Positions 1 to 8,097 of a stretch of 64,000 bases of DNA are shown here, in pieces. Location of the stretch: the NCBI RefSeq assembly GCF_023015865.1, contig NZ_JALKBC010000007.1:1-64000 (forward strand), given 5' to 3'. Position 1 is the stretch's first letter; the number at the start of each line of letters is the position of its first letter. A model generated the notes under the pieces. That model searched no databases and was not told the origin of the DNA. It saw only the letters and a list, made by a program, of their open reading frames with translations. The DNA comes from Arenibacter sp. F26102 (GTDB lineage Bacteria; Bacteroidota; Bacteroidia; Flavobacteriales; Flavobacteriaceae). The translations under genes and the position numbers were made by a program.

Positions 1-102
1 GGCCCGCTCTGGCAACAAGTTCCATCTGAAAAACTCCATTAAACCATAGCAATCCCCATAGTAAGGGACAACCGGACCCGGTTCAGTCAACACTGCGTTC
101 AT
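1..102 (-). other. Possible third frame of the CBASS operon, or structured RNA, cut by window edge
   Basis: Reading the minus strand, an ATG at 102-100 overlaps the TGA stop of the S-4TM gene (ATGA), and the frame stays open for 34 codons to the window edge. ATGA overlaps are typical of translationally coupled genes, so this could be a third operon member. The translation begins MNAVLTEPGPVV and resembles no family I know. An alternative is that this is not coding: the bases contain a tight self-complementary run (AACCGG GT CCGGTT), and GTGTG occurs at 123-119, a string that also begins group II introns. I cannot decide between these. Confidence 0.2.
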
Positions 103-1046
103 GTTTGGCCGTACCGACCACACGAACGCTTAGTTATTGTATGCAGTATTTTTATCCGCTCTTCCATTGAATAATTCATTTCATCCTCAAGTTTTGGTCT
201 TAAAGAGTTATAAATAAAATCGGGAATCATAGGACTTAAAAGTCTGTTATTATAAATTCTATCTTGAATATTTCTCAAGTGTTCTATGTCAATATTATCA
301 TCAATATTAGTTTTAGTTAACGTCGATTCAATCAGATTTCTCAAATGATTTAAATTATCAATTGATTCCGTATTTGAATTGATTTCTTTGTAAGCGAACA
401 TAAAAACTGGAATTGAGGGTAAAATAACTTCAACAAGAAAGCCTTGTAAACTCAAATCATTCGTTAGTGCGATTATTAAAAGAATAGTAAAAGTTATTGA
501 GCTAATGACATAAACTAAATATTTATAACGTTTACGAACTGAAAAATCATAAGTGATATTCGTACGTTGACAAAGTAAGCTTGCTACGTTAGTATCAACT
601 TTCTTTATAGCCAAAGAATACCAATCCGTAACCTTACCGACAATATTTTGATTCTCGTTATACATTAAAGAATATCGTCTAATTATCTCCCTATCTATAA
701 GCACTAAATTCAAAGTTGCATTAACTGGTATGTCGAGTACTTTAGTATCAAACGTCTCTTTTATTGATGCTGCAATTTTTTTTAATCTGTCAATAGTACT
801 TTCTAAAATCTTTTCTCCGACTGAAGCTATAATTGTGTAAAGAACAAAAATATAGCTTGCTTCATCAATTAATGTTGGATTAGTTTTAATTACCAATGAA
901 ATAATAATTGGCAATGGAACAGAAATGAAAATCAACAAACCTTGATAATTTTTGGCTATTGAGTAAACTCTCTTTTGAGCAAGTAATTCGTTAATATGAA
1001 TATCTTTATTTTGCCTTTTCAATATTTTCTTTCCTTTATTGGCCAT
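99..1046 (-). CDS. S-4TM family membrane effector of CBASS
   Basis: Predicted pore-forming effector that would damage the inner membrane when it senses the cyclic nucleotide made by the partner enzyme. The 315-residue protein has a basic N terminus and four hydrophobic segments near residues 36-53, 62-77, 176-194 and 203-219. Between the second and third pairs lies CQRTNITYD (159-167) followed by RKRY, which matches the conserved central motif I associate with SMODS-associated 4TM effectors. The start ATG lies inside the end of the nucleotidyltransferase gene (11-base overlap), so the two are coupled and made from one transcript. The last residues (SCGRYGQT) may be atypical if the 3' end has been altered by an insertion. 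Family assignment is from motif memory; toxicity is inferred from the family. Confidence 0.8.
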   Translation of the reverse strand: MANKGKKILKRQNKDIHINELLAQKRVYSIAKNYQGLLIFISVPLPIIISLVIKTNPTLIDEASYIFVLYTIIASVGEKILESTIDRLKKIAASIKETFDTKVLDIPVNATLNLVLIDREIIRRYSLMYNENQNIVGKVTDWYSLAIKKVDTNVASLLCQRTNITYDFSVRKRYKYLVYVISSITFTILLIIALTNDLSLQGFLVEVILPSIPVFMFAYKEINSNTESIDNLNHLRNLIESTLTKTNIDDNIDIEHLRNIQDRIYNNRLLSPMIPDFIYNSLRPKLEDEMNYSMEERIKILHTITKRSCGRYGQT

Positions 1047-2022
1047 ATGTTGGAAAATTTGTTCCGAAAATTTCTCCCCATAGATTAATTGATTTTTTTT
1101 GGTCTTTATCTGTTAATTCAGCATTAACAGCGTCTTTTGCTTTTTCATATGCCCAGTCAGCTTTTCTTGAAATTGCTTCTTTTTCTGCAAATGTAAAAGT
1201 ATTCATATCGCCTTGAAATCCTTTAGGGTCATAAACAGAACCGAATATGGCTGAAATTAAATAATAAAAAAAATCTCGGATATTTATATCATTATAGCCA
1301 TTTAATTCTGCTCTTGAATTTACAAAATTGATGACAATGTTCTCAAATAGATAAGATGAAATAGTGTAAGTAGAGTTTCTCCGATTCCAATATTTTAACG
1401 TTCTAACAAGTTGTAGGACAAGTGTTTTATTATTTTGATTTGCTGTTGTAATCCTTTTTTGGTCAATTCTTGGGTCAGTCGGTTTCCAATTCCCATTACC
1501 ATCAGGAATTAAATAAATATCAGTATCGGTTTTAAAACAAGGAACAATGTCGAATACCCATTCGTAAGAAGAAAGGTTCAATGTTGCAGCTTCTCCACGA
1601 CTATTAATTTCAGCCGACTTGTACTGCTCAATTGTAGATAACGAACTTTTGAACTTATTAACAACTCGCCTTGAATTCAAAATATTGGAATCTGATAAAT
1701 ATTTCAATCTCGCACCAGCATTAGGTGTATGGATTGTATATTCATTCCCATATTTGGAATAATAAGCTCCGTTTCCTCCCAAGCAGAACATCAAGTCAAC
1801 ATCGTCTAATTCACGAATTTTGGTTCTCCTTTCAAATGAACCATAGTTAATATGCCACCCATCATATTTGAATGGGAAATTTAGGTCGTCTTTGTCTTCG
1901 AGTTTATTTAGTTGACTATACAACCAATTTCTACTCGCTCTTGCTTTATCTGTTCTGTCTTTTAAAAGGTTTACATAGTCGTTATTAAAAGTACTGAAAG
2001 CTGAATTTACTGATGTGGCCAT
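1036..2022 (-). CDS. CD-NTase (SMODS-type nucleotidyltransferase) of CBASS
   Basis: Predicted cyclic-oligonucleotide synthase that is activated during phage infection and makes the signal read by the downstream effector. In the 328-residue protein the polymerase-beta-like signature is intact: GS at 61-62, then the paired metal ligands in LDDVDLM (D74, D76), and a third acidic residue in FDIVPCF (D158). Length and motif spacing fit bacterial CD-NTases. It is the first gene of a two-gene minus-strand operon; its TAA stop overlaps the effector start by 11 bases. No Cap2/Cap3 or HORMA/TRIP13 genes are present, so this would be a minimal type I CBASS. The nucleotide product cannot be read from the sequence. 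Confidence 0.85.
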   Translation of the reverse strand: MATSVNSAFSTFNNDYVNLLKDRTDKARASRNWLYSQLNKLEDKDDLNFPFKYDGWHINYGSFERRTKIRELDDVDLMFCLGGNGAYYSKYGNEYTIHTPNAGARLKYLSDSNILNSRRVVNKFKSSLSTIEQYKSAEINSRGEAATLNLSSYEWVFDIVPCFKTDTDIYLIPDGNGNWKPTDPRIDQKRITTANQNNKTLVLQLVRTLKYWNRRNSTYTISSYLFENIVINFVNSRAELNGYNDINIRDFFYYLISAIFGSVYDPKGFQGDMNTFTFAEKEAISRKADWAYEKAKDAVNAELTDKDQKKSINLWGEIFGTNFPTYGQ

Positions 2023-2364
2023 TTGGTTTGGTTATATTGGGTACAACATTTGCATTTAGTAACATGTGCCTATATCCTTTTCTTGGACAAACTGTTTTTT
2101 AATACATTCCTATGTATAAAAAATCCTATTAATTCCGTAAAATTTTCGTGGGTGCGCAGCGGGGGGAGTACTACAACCAAAAGTTGGCTTCTAACCTTCT
2201 AAGGTAGCAAATATTGGGCTTCAGATTCGCTTAATCGATAAAGTTCAAAATTCTTCGGTGTATTGCTCAATATGTCAATGAACAATTAACAATGTGGGAT
2301 TAGGTCGAAGGTTCAAAGTTCAGTAAAATGTTGCGATGCTGCGTTGGCTATGATGGATTACTGC
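2023..2364. other. Gene-free DNA upstream of the CBASS operon
   Basis: No convincing gene. The 60 bases next to the nucleotidyltransferase start should hold its promoter, but I see no good TAnnTTTG element. Around 2150-2216 a 22-codon plus-strand stretch ending at TAG reads ...RGEYYNQKLASNLLR; it looks protein-like and may be the relic of a gene end, but is too short to name. Confidence 0.4.
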
Positions 2365-2894
2365 CTGGTCCAGCCTGCCTTGCCTTCAGGCAGGCGCAGT
2401 CGAGACCTAAAAGGAGATGCCAATGGTGTGTGACTTCTCGTCGTCCCGAAAAGGGGCTCTGTCGAAGTGACTACACTAGTCATTGTGAGCTTGCCTTGTC
2501 GGTAGACAGACCTGCCTAGCCTTTAGGTTGGCGCAGCATTGCAATCCGATTCTTTAATATAGAGATTGCTTCGTCGTCAAAAACTCCTCGCAATGACGGT
2601 AAAATGTCTGGTCCAGCCTGCCTTGCCTTCAGGCAGGCGCAGTCGAGACCTAAAAGGAGATGCCAATGGTGTGTGACTTCTCGTCGTCCCGAAAAGGGAC
2701 TCTGTCGAAGTGACTACACTAGTCATTGTGAGCCTGCCTTGTCGGTAGACAGGCCTGCCTAGCCTTTAGGTTGGCGCAGCATTGCAATACGATTCTTTAA
2801 TATAAAGATTGCTTCGTCGTCAAAAACTCCTCGCAATGACGGTAAAATGTCTGGTCGAGCCTGCCTTGCCTTCAGGCAGGCGCAGTCGAGACCT
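2365..2894. repeat. Tandem copies (2.2 units) of a ~243-bp dispersed repeat
   Basis: Unit 1 runs 2365-2606, unit 2 2607-2850, and a partial unit 3 2851-2894. The two full copies differ at only a few bases. Each unit starts CTGGTCCAGCCTGCC, contains a short palindrome (GCCTGCCTTGCCTTCAGGCAGGC) and ends TCCTCGCAATGACGGTAAAATGT. The text CTCTGTCGAAGTGAC recurs in each, and again in a diverged copy near 8919-9127. The only open frame in it (63 codons) falls inside the repeat and is not a credible gene. This is intergenic repeat DNA of a kind common in flavobacteria, perhaps a non-autonomous mobile element. Confidence 0.85.
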
Positions 2895-2921
2895 ATTTGT
2901 TGATACCTCGAATCTTTCATT

Positions 2922-3485
2922 CTAAACAGATGACCTGCTAGCCTCCTTCAATACCCTTCCCGCCTGGACCATGTGCCGTTGATTGTGATAGATGACCACC
3001 CTAAACGTATCTCCCAATCTAAGCTTGATCCATTTGGATATGGAGATACCCGTTTTGGTTTTGGTTAGGTCTACCTGTGAGGCTAGCTCTATTAAATTGA
3101 TCAAGGCCTGTTGTTGGGTAATAAATTTGGTGAGTACCCCCTTATCCAAGGTACTGCCTATGGGGTCCATGGCTTTAAAGGTTTTCATCCTGTTCAGCTT
3201 TTCCTTGGGAAGCATGGTATTAGCAAAATAGTTGCCTAACCATCCGCTTTTAAATTTTTCGGAAGGCCGGTGTCTGGATGCGATTAGCTGCTTTTCAATT
3301 TCAGGAATATAAAAATCCCCATACCGGTTTAAATGTTCAAGGCATTCCAATATACTCCAGCTTTCTGGGGAGGCTTTCCAATTTAAGGTTTCCAAAGGCA
3401 AGTTTTTAAAATGCTCGGCCTTGGTTTGATGTTCCTGGCTGCGCTCCAACAAATCCTGCAATAAATCCTTAGATGCTATTTCCAT
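2922..3485 (-). CDS. DinB-like metal-binding protein
   Basis: A 187-residue four-helix protein of the DinB/YfiT superfamily, members of which bind a divalent metal through three histidines and often act in thiol-dependent transfer or detoxification. The N-terminal WSILECLEHLNRYGD (H51) and the C-terminal YHNQRHMVQAGRVL (H167, H171) supply the expected metal ligands. No signal peptide, so cytoplasmic. It lies last in a minus-strand run of closely spaced genes (Crp/Fnr regulator 53 bases upstream, dehydrogenase before that), suggesting co-transcription. The substrate is unknown. The gene end lies right beside the tandem repeat block. Confidence 0.75.
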   Translation of the reverse strand: MEIASKDLLQDLLERSQEHQTKAEHFKNLPLETLNWKASPESWSILECLEHLNRYGDFYIPEIEKQLIASRHRPSEKFKSGWLGNYFANTMLPKEKLNRMKTFKAMDPIGSTLDKGVLTKFITQQQALINLIELASQVDLTKTKTGISISKWIKLRLGDTFRVVIYHNQRHMVQAGRVLKEASRSSV

Positions 3486-3538
3486 TGTTTTTTTATGACA
3501 AAATTCACTCCTTTTAGCCGTTAAAACATTGATTGAAA

Positions 3539-4075
3539 TTAAGATTTTTTGATCCTGGAAAGTGTTTCGGGGGTCATCCTCAGATAGGAGGCTATGTATT
3601 TGTTGGGTATTTCCTGAAAGAGTTGAGGGCTGCGCTTTAGGACTCTTTTATACCTTTCCAAGGGAGACACGGTTAAGATATCCCGCTCCCTTTCCATTTG
3701 TTGTAATACCAATTGCTCCAACATTAGTTGCCAGGTGGTATTGTTTTCCGGGGTGGATTTCATAAAATCCATGAAAGTGGCCTTGCCAATGACTTTTAGT
3801 TTAGTTTTTTTTAGTGCCTGAATGTATAAATCGGAAGGCATTTCATTTAGAAAAGAATCCAACGCAACTATAAAATTGTCCTTATAACCAAATCTAATAG
3901 TGTGTTCCTCATTTTCCTCAACCACAAAAATTCTTAAACTCCCTTCGGCCACCCAATAGAGGTTGGTGTCCATACTTCCCTGTACTTTTAAATATTGGTT
4001 CCTATTTAATTCCAGTTCTGCGGTCCATAAACCTTCCTGGTCTAGTTGTTCTTTTAGGTGGGCAATGGGATTCAT
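3539..4075 (-). CDS. Crp/Fnr family transcriptional regulator
   Basis: A 178-residue one-component regulator. The N-terminal two thirds is a cyclic-nucleotide-binding-like beta barrel (FVVEENEEHTIRFGY, then a helix with VLQQMERERDIL), and the C-terminal 35 residues form a short winged helix (IPNKYIASYLRMTPETLSRI). This short form, ending just after the recognition helix, is common in Bacteroidota and usually lacks clear cAMP-binding residues, so its ligand is unknown. It sits 11 bases downstream of the dehydrogenase gene and 53 bases upstream of the DinB-like gene and may control this operon. Confidence 0.88.
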   Translation of the reverse strand: MNPIAHLKEQLDQEGLWTAELELNRNQYLKVQGSMDTNLYWVAEGSLRIFVVEENEEHTIRFGYKDNFIVALDSFLNEMPSDLYIQALKKTKLKVIGKATFMDFMKSTPENNTTWQLMLEQLVLQQMERERDILTVSPLERYKRVLKRSPQLFQEIPNKYIASYLRMTPETLSRIKKS

Positions 4076-4086
4076 TCTTTATGTGA

Positions 4087-5058
4087 TCAGGTTTTGATGC
4101 TAATTACAATTTTCCCCTTGTGTTTTCCCTCTCCAAAATATTGGATCAATCGACCCGCATCTTCAAGGGGATATGGACCGTCTATCTGGCATTGGATTTT
4201 CTGCTGCGCTAGCAGGTCACAGATATAATCCAAGCCAATATTTGATTTTAGTGCTAGTATCTTTAGCCTCTTGGAACTGAACAGGGGTACAAGCTTTCCC
4301 CACAGTAATAATCCTATGAGGTTGAAAGGCTTGCCACCTATACTTACATATCGCCCGGTGGGGTTTAAGGCTTTTAGGTAGCTAAGGGAAGCTTTGTTGG
4401 TCTTACAGTCCAAGATGAGGTCGTACCGATCCCCGGCCTTGGTGAAATTCACCTTTTTATAGTCCAATACATGGTCAAAACCAAGCGAGGTCATCGTAGC
4501 CACTTTTTCTTGGGAATCCACTCCTGTAACCTCACAATTATAAAGTTTGGCAATTTGCAGGCCAATGGTTCCTACGCCACCGCCACCACCGTTGATCAGA
4601 ACTTTTTGGTCTTCTTTTATTTTTCCTAGGTCCCTAAGCGCCTGTAAAGCCAGACAGGAGGCATGCGGAATGGCTGCTGCTTCCTCAAAGCTTAAAGCCT
4701 GGGGTTTCTGTACCACCGCCTTTTCGTTAATACTTATATATTCGGCAAAGGAGCCAAAGCCATAATTAGAGGTATCGCCCATAACCGCATCCCCAATGTT
4801 GAATTTTGTAGCCTTTGCTCCCAAAGCCGCGACAGTGCCCGATAATTCCATACCCAATGTATGTTTTGGTTTAAATAGCCCGAAAAATATTCGGTATATA
4901 TAGGGTTTGCCCCTAACTAGACTCCAGTCGTAGTCGTTTACGGTAGTGGCATGGATCTTTATTAAGACTTCATTTTCCTTAGGCGAGGGTATTGCGACCT
5001 CGGTTATCCTAACCACCTTTTCAGGGGGTCCGTAGATTTCACATTTAACAGCTTTCAT
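4087..5058 (-). CDS. NAD(P)-dependent medium-chain dehydrogenase (quinone oxidoreductase type)
   Basis: A 323-residue medium-chain dehydrogenase/reductase. The N-terminal GroES-like domain carries NDYDWSLVRG and HTLGMELSGTV; the Rossmann fold starts with the glycine-rich GGGGGVGTIGLQIAK (157-171). The catalytic-zinc cysteine/histidine set and the structural-zinc cysteine cluster of alcohol dehydrogenases are absent, so it is predicted to be a zinc-free reductase of enones or quinones using NADPH. Cytoplasmic. The gene lies 26 bases after the BNR-4 gene and 11 bases before a Crp/Fnr regulator on the same strand. The substrate cannot be predicted. Confidence 0.85.
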   Translation of the reverse strand: MKAVKCEIYGPPEKVVRITEVAIPSPKENEVLIKIHATTVNDYDWSLVRGKPYIYRIFFGLFKPKHTLGMELSGTVAALGAKATKFNIGDAVMGDTSNYGFGSFAEYISINEKAVVQKPQALSFEEAAAIPHASCLALQALRDLGKIKEDQKVLINGGGGGVGTIGLQIAKLYNCEVTGVDSQEKVATMTSLGFDHVLDYKKVNFTKAGDRYDLILDCKTNKASLSYLKALNPTGRYVSIGGKPFNLIGLLLWGKLVPLFSSKRLKILALKSNIGLDYICDLLAQQKIQCQIDGPYPLEDAGRLIQYFGEGKHKGKIVISIKT

Positions 5059-5084
5059 TAGGTTCTATTGATGTCCTAAAATAA

Positions 5085-6497
5085 TCATTTGATTTTAATT
5101 GGTCTTTCAAAATCTTCGGTCATATTATAGGGCATTTTCCAAATTTCACCCTTGAAATTTCCAAAATACAGTTCGGACTTACTTAGCTGGTGCGAATCTC
5201 CGTCGGCCCAGAAAAAAGAAAACGGGGCCTTGTAATTTACAGGTCTTCTCACATAGGAATGACTTAAAGAACTATTTTCCGTTATGTTATTTATCTTTTC
5301 CCAGGTTTCTCCCTTATCAGTGGATTGCCAGATGGCCAATTCACCACCAACGCCCCAATCCTGGGCGCCTTTTTCCGTAGGTCCAACAATTTTCCAGTTG
5401 TCTTCGCCTATAAAGAGACTCCCCATATCATAATTGTGGTCGGAGGTGGTTACCAAAGTAGTTTGCCATTCCGCACCGTTCCATTTGGTGATGCACCATT
5501 CGTATGGGGCACTTTTGGGGCCGGGTTCGTGGCCATTACTTCTAATGTATAGACAAGCGGGATTGCCTTCAGCTGTAAAGCCCATATCTTTGAGATACAG
5601 ATTTTTATTTTGGGAGGCATAATCCACAGCTCTAGCGGGACTTGCCAGGTCCACCACTGGGACTGGGGTATTTATGCCATCGACAGTGGTCCATGTGGCT
5701 CCAAAGTCGGCCGATTGAATGTAGTATAGGTCGGTTCTTTTGTCGACATTGCCATTGGGATGTCGGTTAAAAAATGTACCTAACACCTTGCCTTTAAATA
5801 GGTCAGAGGTCTGATAATGCCCTGATTTTTCTCCTTCCTTTTCAGGGATGGCAGCGAGTAATTTATCATCGGTCCAAGAAATGCCATCCTTACTGGTTTC
5901 ATAATAGAGTTGACGTACCCCTGTATATTTTGTAAAAAATTGAAAAAAGCCAAAATCTGTATACCTCGGTTGTGGGTAGGTCATTTCCTCTTCCGTAATC
6001 TGTACAAACTCCTTAATGGAATATGGCGCTTTGCTTTTGTATTTATAACCTGGCCTATTGGCACCTCTCCCGCTGATAAACACCCAAATATAACCTGAGC
6101 CATCGATGAGAATGGAGGGATTGTCATGAGGGTCGTCTACTCCATTTTTGTCATAGACAACGGTGGGTCGTGAGACCATTTCCGTTTTATGGTCGAACTC
6201 CCCGATCATACACAGAAGGTGACGTTGGTCCTCGGATGGCGTTCCCCCATATACAAAAAAGGTTTTTTCAACTTCGGGGGCATAAATGGCTAGCGGAACG
6301 TGCTTTGCAGTGTAGGTTCCCAGTGCCCCTGAGTATTTGTCCCCATACTCGTACTTCTGATTTAATTCGAACCAAATGCCTCTGTAGCCGTTGATTTTTG
6401 TATTGGTCAGACTTTGGCCGAAAGCATTTCCAACACAAAAAACAGTAAAAACAAGTACTAATAATTTGAGATTTCTTCCAATGGTGTTACTTTTCAT
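5085..6497 (-). CDS. Secreted BNR-4 repeat protein, possible polysaccharide-active enzyme
   Basis: A 470-residue exported protein with an N-terminal signal peptide ending near VGNAFGQS. It contains the hallmarks of the BNR_4 (sialidase-like propeller) family: YRGIWFELNQKYEYGDKYSG near the N terminus, DDPHDNPSILIDGSGYIWVF, and several Asp-box-like turns such as SADFGATWTTV and STDKGETWEKI. BNR-4 propellers occur in some polysaccharide lyases of marine Bacteroidota and in proteins of unknown activity, so a role in degrading algal sugars is plausible but unproven. No type IX sorting domain is visible at the C terminus. It is 5 bases downstream of the GNAT gene and 26 bases upstream of the dehydrogenase, in the same orientation. 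Confidence 0.8.
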   Translation of the reverse strand: MKSNTIGRNLKLLVLVFTVFCVGNAFGQSLTNTKINGYRGIWFELNQKYEYGDKYSGALGTYTAKHVPLAIYAPEVEKTFFVYGGTPSEDQRHLLCMIGEFDHKTEMVSRPTVVYDKNGVDDPHDNPSILIDGSGYIWVFISGRGANRPGYKYKSKAPYSIKEFVQITEEEMTYPQPRYTDFGFFQFFTKYTGVRQLYYETSKDGISWTDDKLLAAIPEKEGEKSGHYQTSDLFKGKVLGTFFNRHPNGNVDKRTDLYYIQSADFGATWTTVDGINTPVPVVDLASPARAVDYASQNKNLYLKDMGFTAEGNPACLYIRSNGHEPGPKSAPYEWCITKWNGAEWQTTLVTTSDHNYDMGSLFIGEDNWKIVGPTEKGAQDWGVGGELAIWQSTDKGETWEKINNITENSSLSHSYVRRPVNYKAPFSFFWADGDSHQLSKSELYFGNFKGEIWKMPYNMTEDFERPIKIK

Positions 6498-6502
6498 TTT
6501 TC

Positions 6503-6952
6503 TTATTTCGATTTGCTAAAACATATTTTTTTGATACCTCCCTCACTGTTATATTCCCGTGTTTCCTGAAACCCAAACTTCTTATATAAGGCTATTGCTG
6601 GGGCATTGGCCCAACCGGTTTCTACAATAAGGGTCTCGGAATCGTCATAATCTTCAACGAACAATAACAGCCTACGTGCAATTCCCTGCCTAAAATATTT
6701 TGGATCTACTACAAGGCTGCAGATATTAAGAGTGTTTTTTAGTTGGTCTATTTCAACTGCAGCGGCCAAAATATCATCTTTCCAAAAGCCATAAAACTGG
6801 GTGTTGCTGTTTTGAAATTCTGAAAGAGTCCTTCTTAACGGAGGAAAATCCGTTACGCCCAGTAATTCAGCCTCGATGCGATAGGATACTCGAAAAAGTT
6901 CGTGAAGTTTTACTGCATTGGAAATTTCGGAATGGGCTATTTTTTTGATCAT
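6503..6952 (-). CDS. GNAT family N-acetyltransferase
   Basis: A 149-residue single-domain acetyltransferase predicted to move an acetyl group from acetyl-CoA to an amine. The acetyl-CoA binding motif reads LVVDPKYFRQGIARRLLLFV (the Q/RxxGxG/A loop, here RQGIAR), followed by the typical C-terminal ALYKKFGFQETREY. It starts the minus-strand operon with the BNR-4 protein 5 bases downstream. The acceptor is unknown. Confidence 0.85.
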   Translation of the reverse strand: MIKKIAHSEISNAVKLHELFRVSYRIEAELLGVTDFPPLRRTLSEFQNSNTQFYGFWKDDILAAAVEIDQLKNTLNICSLVVDPKYFRQGIARRLLLFVEDYDDSETLIVETGWANAPAIALYKKFGFQETREYNSEGGIKKICFSKSK

Positions 6953-7061
6953 TGACGTTTAAGGACTGCCTTAATTGTGGAATACTGATTCCAAAGAAGT
7001 CTCTAATATAGCAATTCTTTGTTTCTCGTTCGCGGTTCAAAGTTGAAAGTCGAATATTGAC

Positions 7062-7111
7062 GTCCCTGATATAGGTTGACCACTTTAAAGCGCTCAACCT
7101 ATACCAGGGAC
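7062..7111. repeat. 18-bp inverted repeat between GNAT and DJ-1 genes
   Basis: Left arm 7062-7079 (GTCCCTGATATAGGTTGA) and right arm 7094-7111 (TCAACCTATACCAGGGAC) are complementary with one mismatch, separated by 14 bases. There is no T-run after it, so an intrinsic terminator is less likely than fused ends of a deleted mobile element. The preceding text at 7034-7046 (GGTTCAAAGTTGA) also recurs near 2310. Confidence 0.7.
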
Positions 7112-7149
7112 TTATAAAGGTATTACTTCCTAGGAAGCAAGGTTGTTGG

Positions 7150-7734
7150 TTATAGCTGAATTTTAGCGCCCATAACCTTTAGAAATTCCCTTATAAAACT
7201 TGGATGTGCGGGCCAAGCTGGAGAGGTTATTAGATTGCCATCTACATAGGCTCCATCTACGGGGATGGATTGAAATTCCCCTCCGGCCAAAGTTACTTCA
7301 GGGCCCACGGCAGGGTAAGCCGTCAGTTTTCTTCCCTTTACTACGTCTGCAGCGGTCAAAATTTGAATCCCATGGCAGATTGCGGCTACAGGTTTATTGG
7401 TAGTGAAAAAATGTTGTACCATTTCAAGTACTTTTTTGTTCAATCTCAAATATTCCGGTGCCCTTCCTCCAGCAATCACCAATCCATCATAATCGTTCAC
7501 ATTTACATCTGCAAAGCTGTAGTTCAACGCAAAATTATGACCTGGCTTTTCCGTGTAGGTCTGGTCGCCTTCAAAGTCATGTATAGCCGTTTTAACGATA
7601 TCTCCCTTTTTCTTGTCCGGACATACGGTATGTACAGTGTATCCAACCATTTCCAACATCTGGAATGGGACCATGGTTTCATAATCTTCAGTGAAATCGC
7701 CGGTTAAAAACAATACTTTTTTCATTGTTATCAT
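7150..7734 (-). CDS. DJ-1/PfpI family protein
   Basis: A 194-residue cytoplasmic protein of the DJ-1/ThiJ/PfpI superfamily (glutamine amidotransferase-like fold; members are deglycases, proteases or chaperones). The nucleophile elbow AAICHGIQ places the catalytic cysteine at 120 with the neighbouring histidine at 121, and DFTEDYE near residue 16 supplies the conserved glutamate. Two in-frame starts are possible: ATG at 7734, or ATG at 7725, which would give the more usual [11 protein letters not shown] beginning; the second seems more natural. Monocistronic, with 363 gene-free bases upstream. Confidence 0.88.
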   Translation of the reverse strand: MITMKKVLFLTGDFTEDYETMVPFQMLEMVGYTVHTVCPDKKKGDIVKTAIHDFEGDQTYTEKPGHNFALNYSFADVNVNDYDGLVIAGGRAPEYLRLNKKVLEMVQHFFTTNKPVAAICHGIQILTAADVVKGRKLTAYPAVGPEVTLAGGEFQSIPVDGAYVDGNLITSPAWPAHPSFIREFLKVMGAKIQL

Positions 7735-8097
7735 TTATGGTTAAAAAAAATTATTTTTTGTGCTTTATTTAAGCCAAGATCTTCCTTTACAGTAAATTTC
7801 GATTTTTCTGTACGCAAGGCAGCAAACAGGGGGAATTTAATACCTAAGTTAACAAATAATGGGTGTTAAATGAGCGAAGTAAGTATGGGTTGGGTCAATG
7901 GTTGTTGGTAAAATATTGAATATCAGCACGTGGGGATTTATGATGCCTAAAAAATTAACCTTCTTTTAATACTCTTTTGTTTTTTTGACATATAATATAT
8001 CAGGAAACAGTCGTAATGAAGCATCTTCTATTGGAAAAAAAGATAGCCTCACTTTGCCTAATAACAGATTAAAGGTTGACTTGATACTGGATATTTT
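7735..8097. other. Gene-free spacer with a repeat fragment
   Basis: No gene seen. Bases 8007-8045 (ACAGTCGTAATGAAGCATCT...) match 9032-9075 closely, marking a fragment of the same dispersed repeat that is found around 8919-9127. The rest is AT-rich and should include the promoter of the DJ-1 gene. Confidence 0.55.

Noticed and set aside
2328-2519. 63-codon open frame inside the tandem repeat
   Set aside because: It follows the repeat unit, not a gene: composition is repeat-derived, it has no recognisable motif, and the same bases in the second unit do not give an equivalent gene.
2365-2894. Tandem repeat considered as a CRISPR array
   Set aside because: Units are ~243 bp and nearly identical throughout, with no short repeat/unique spacer alternation and no cas genes.
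6867-7097. 76-codon minus-strand frame upstream of the GNAT gene
   Set aside because: It overlaps the GNAT start in another frame and its N-terminal part reads through the inverted repeat; no conserved features.
7270-7707. 145-codon plus-strand frame
   Set aside because: Antisense to the DJ-1/PfpI gene, whose motifs are clear on the other strand.
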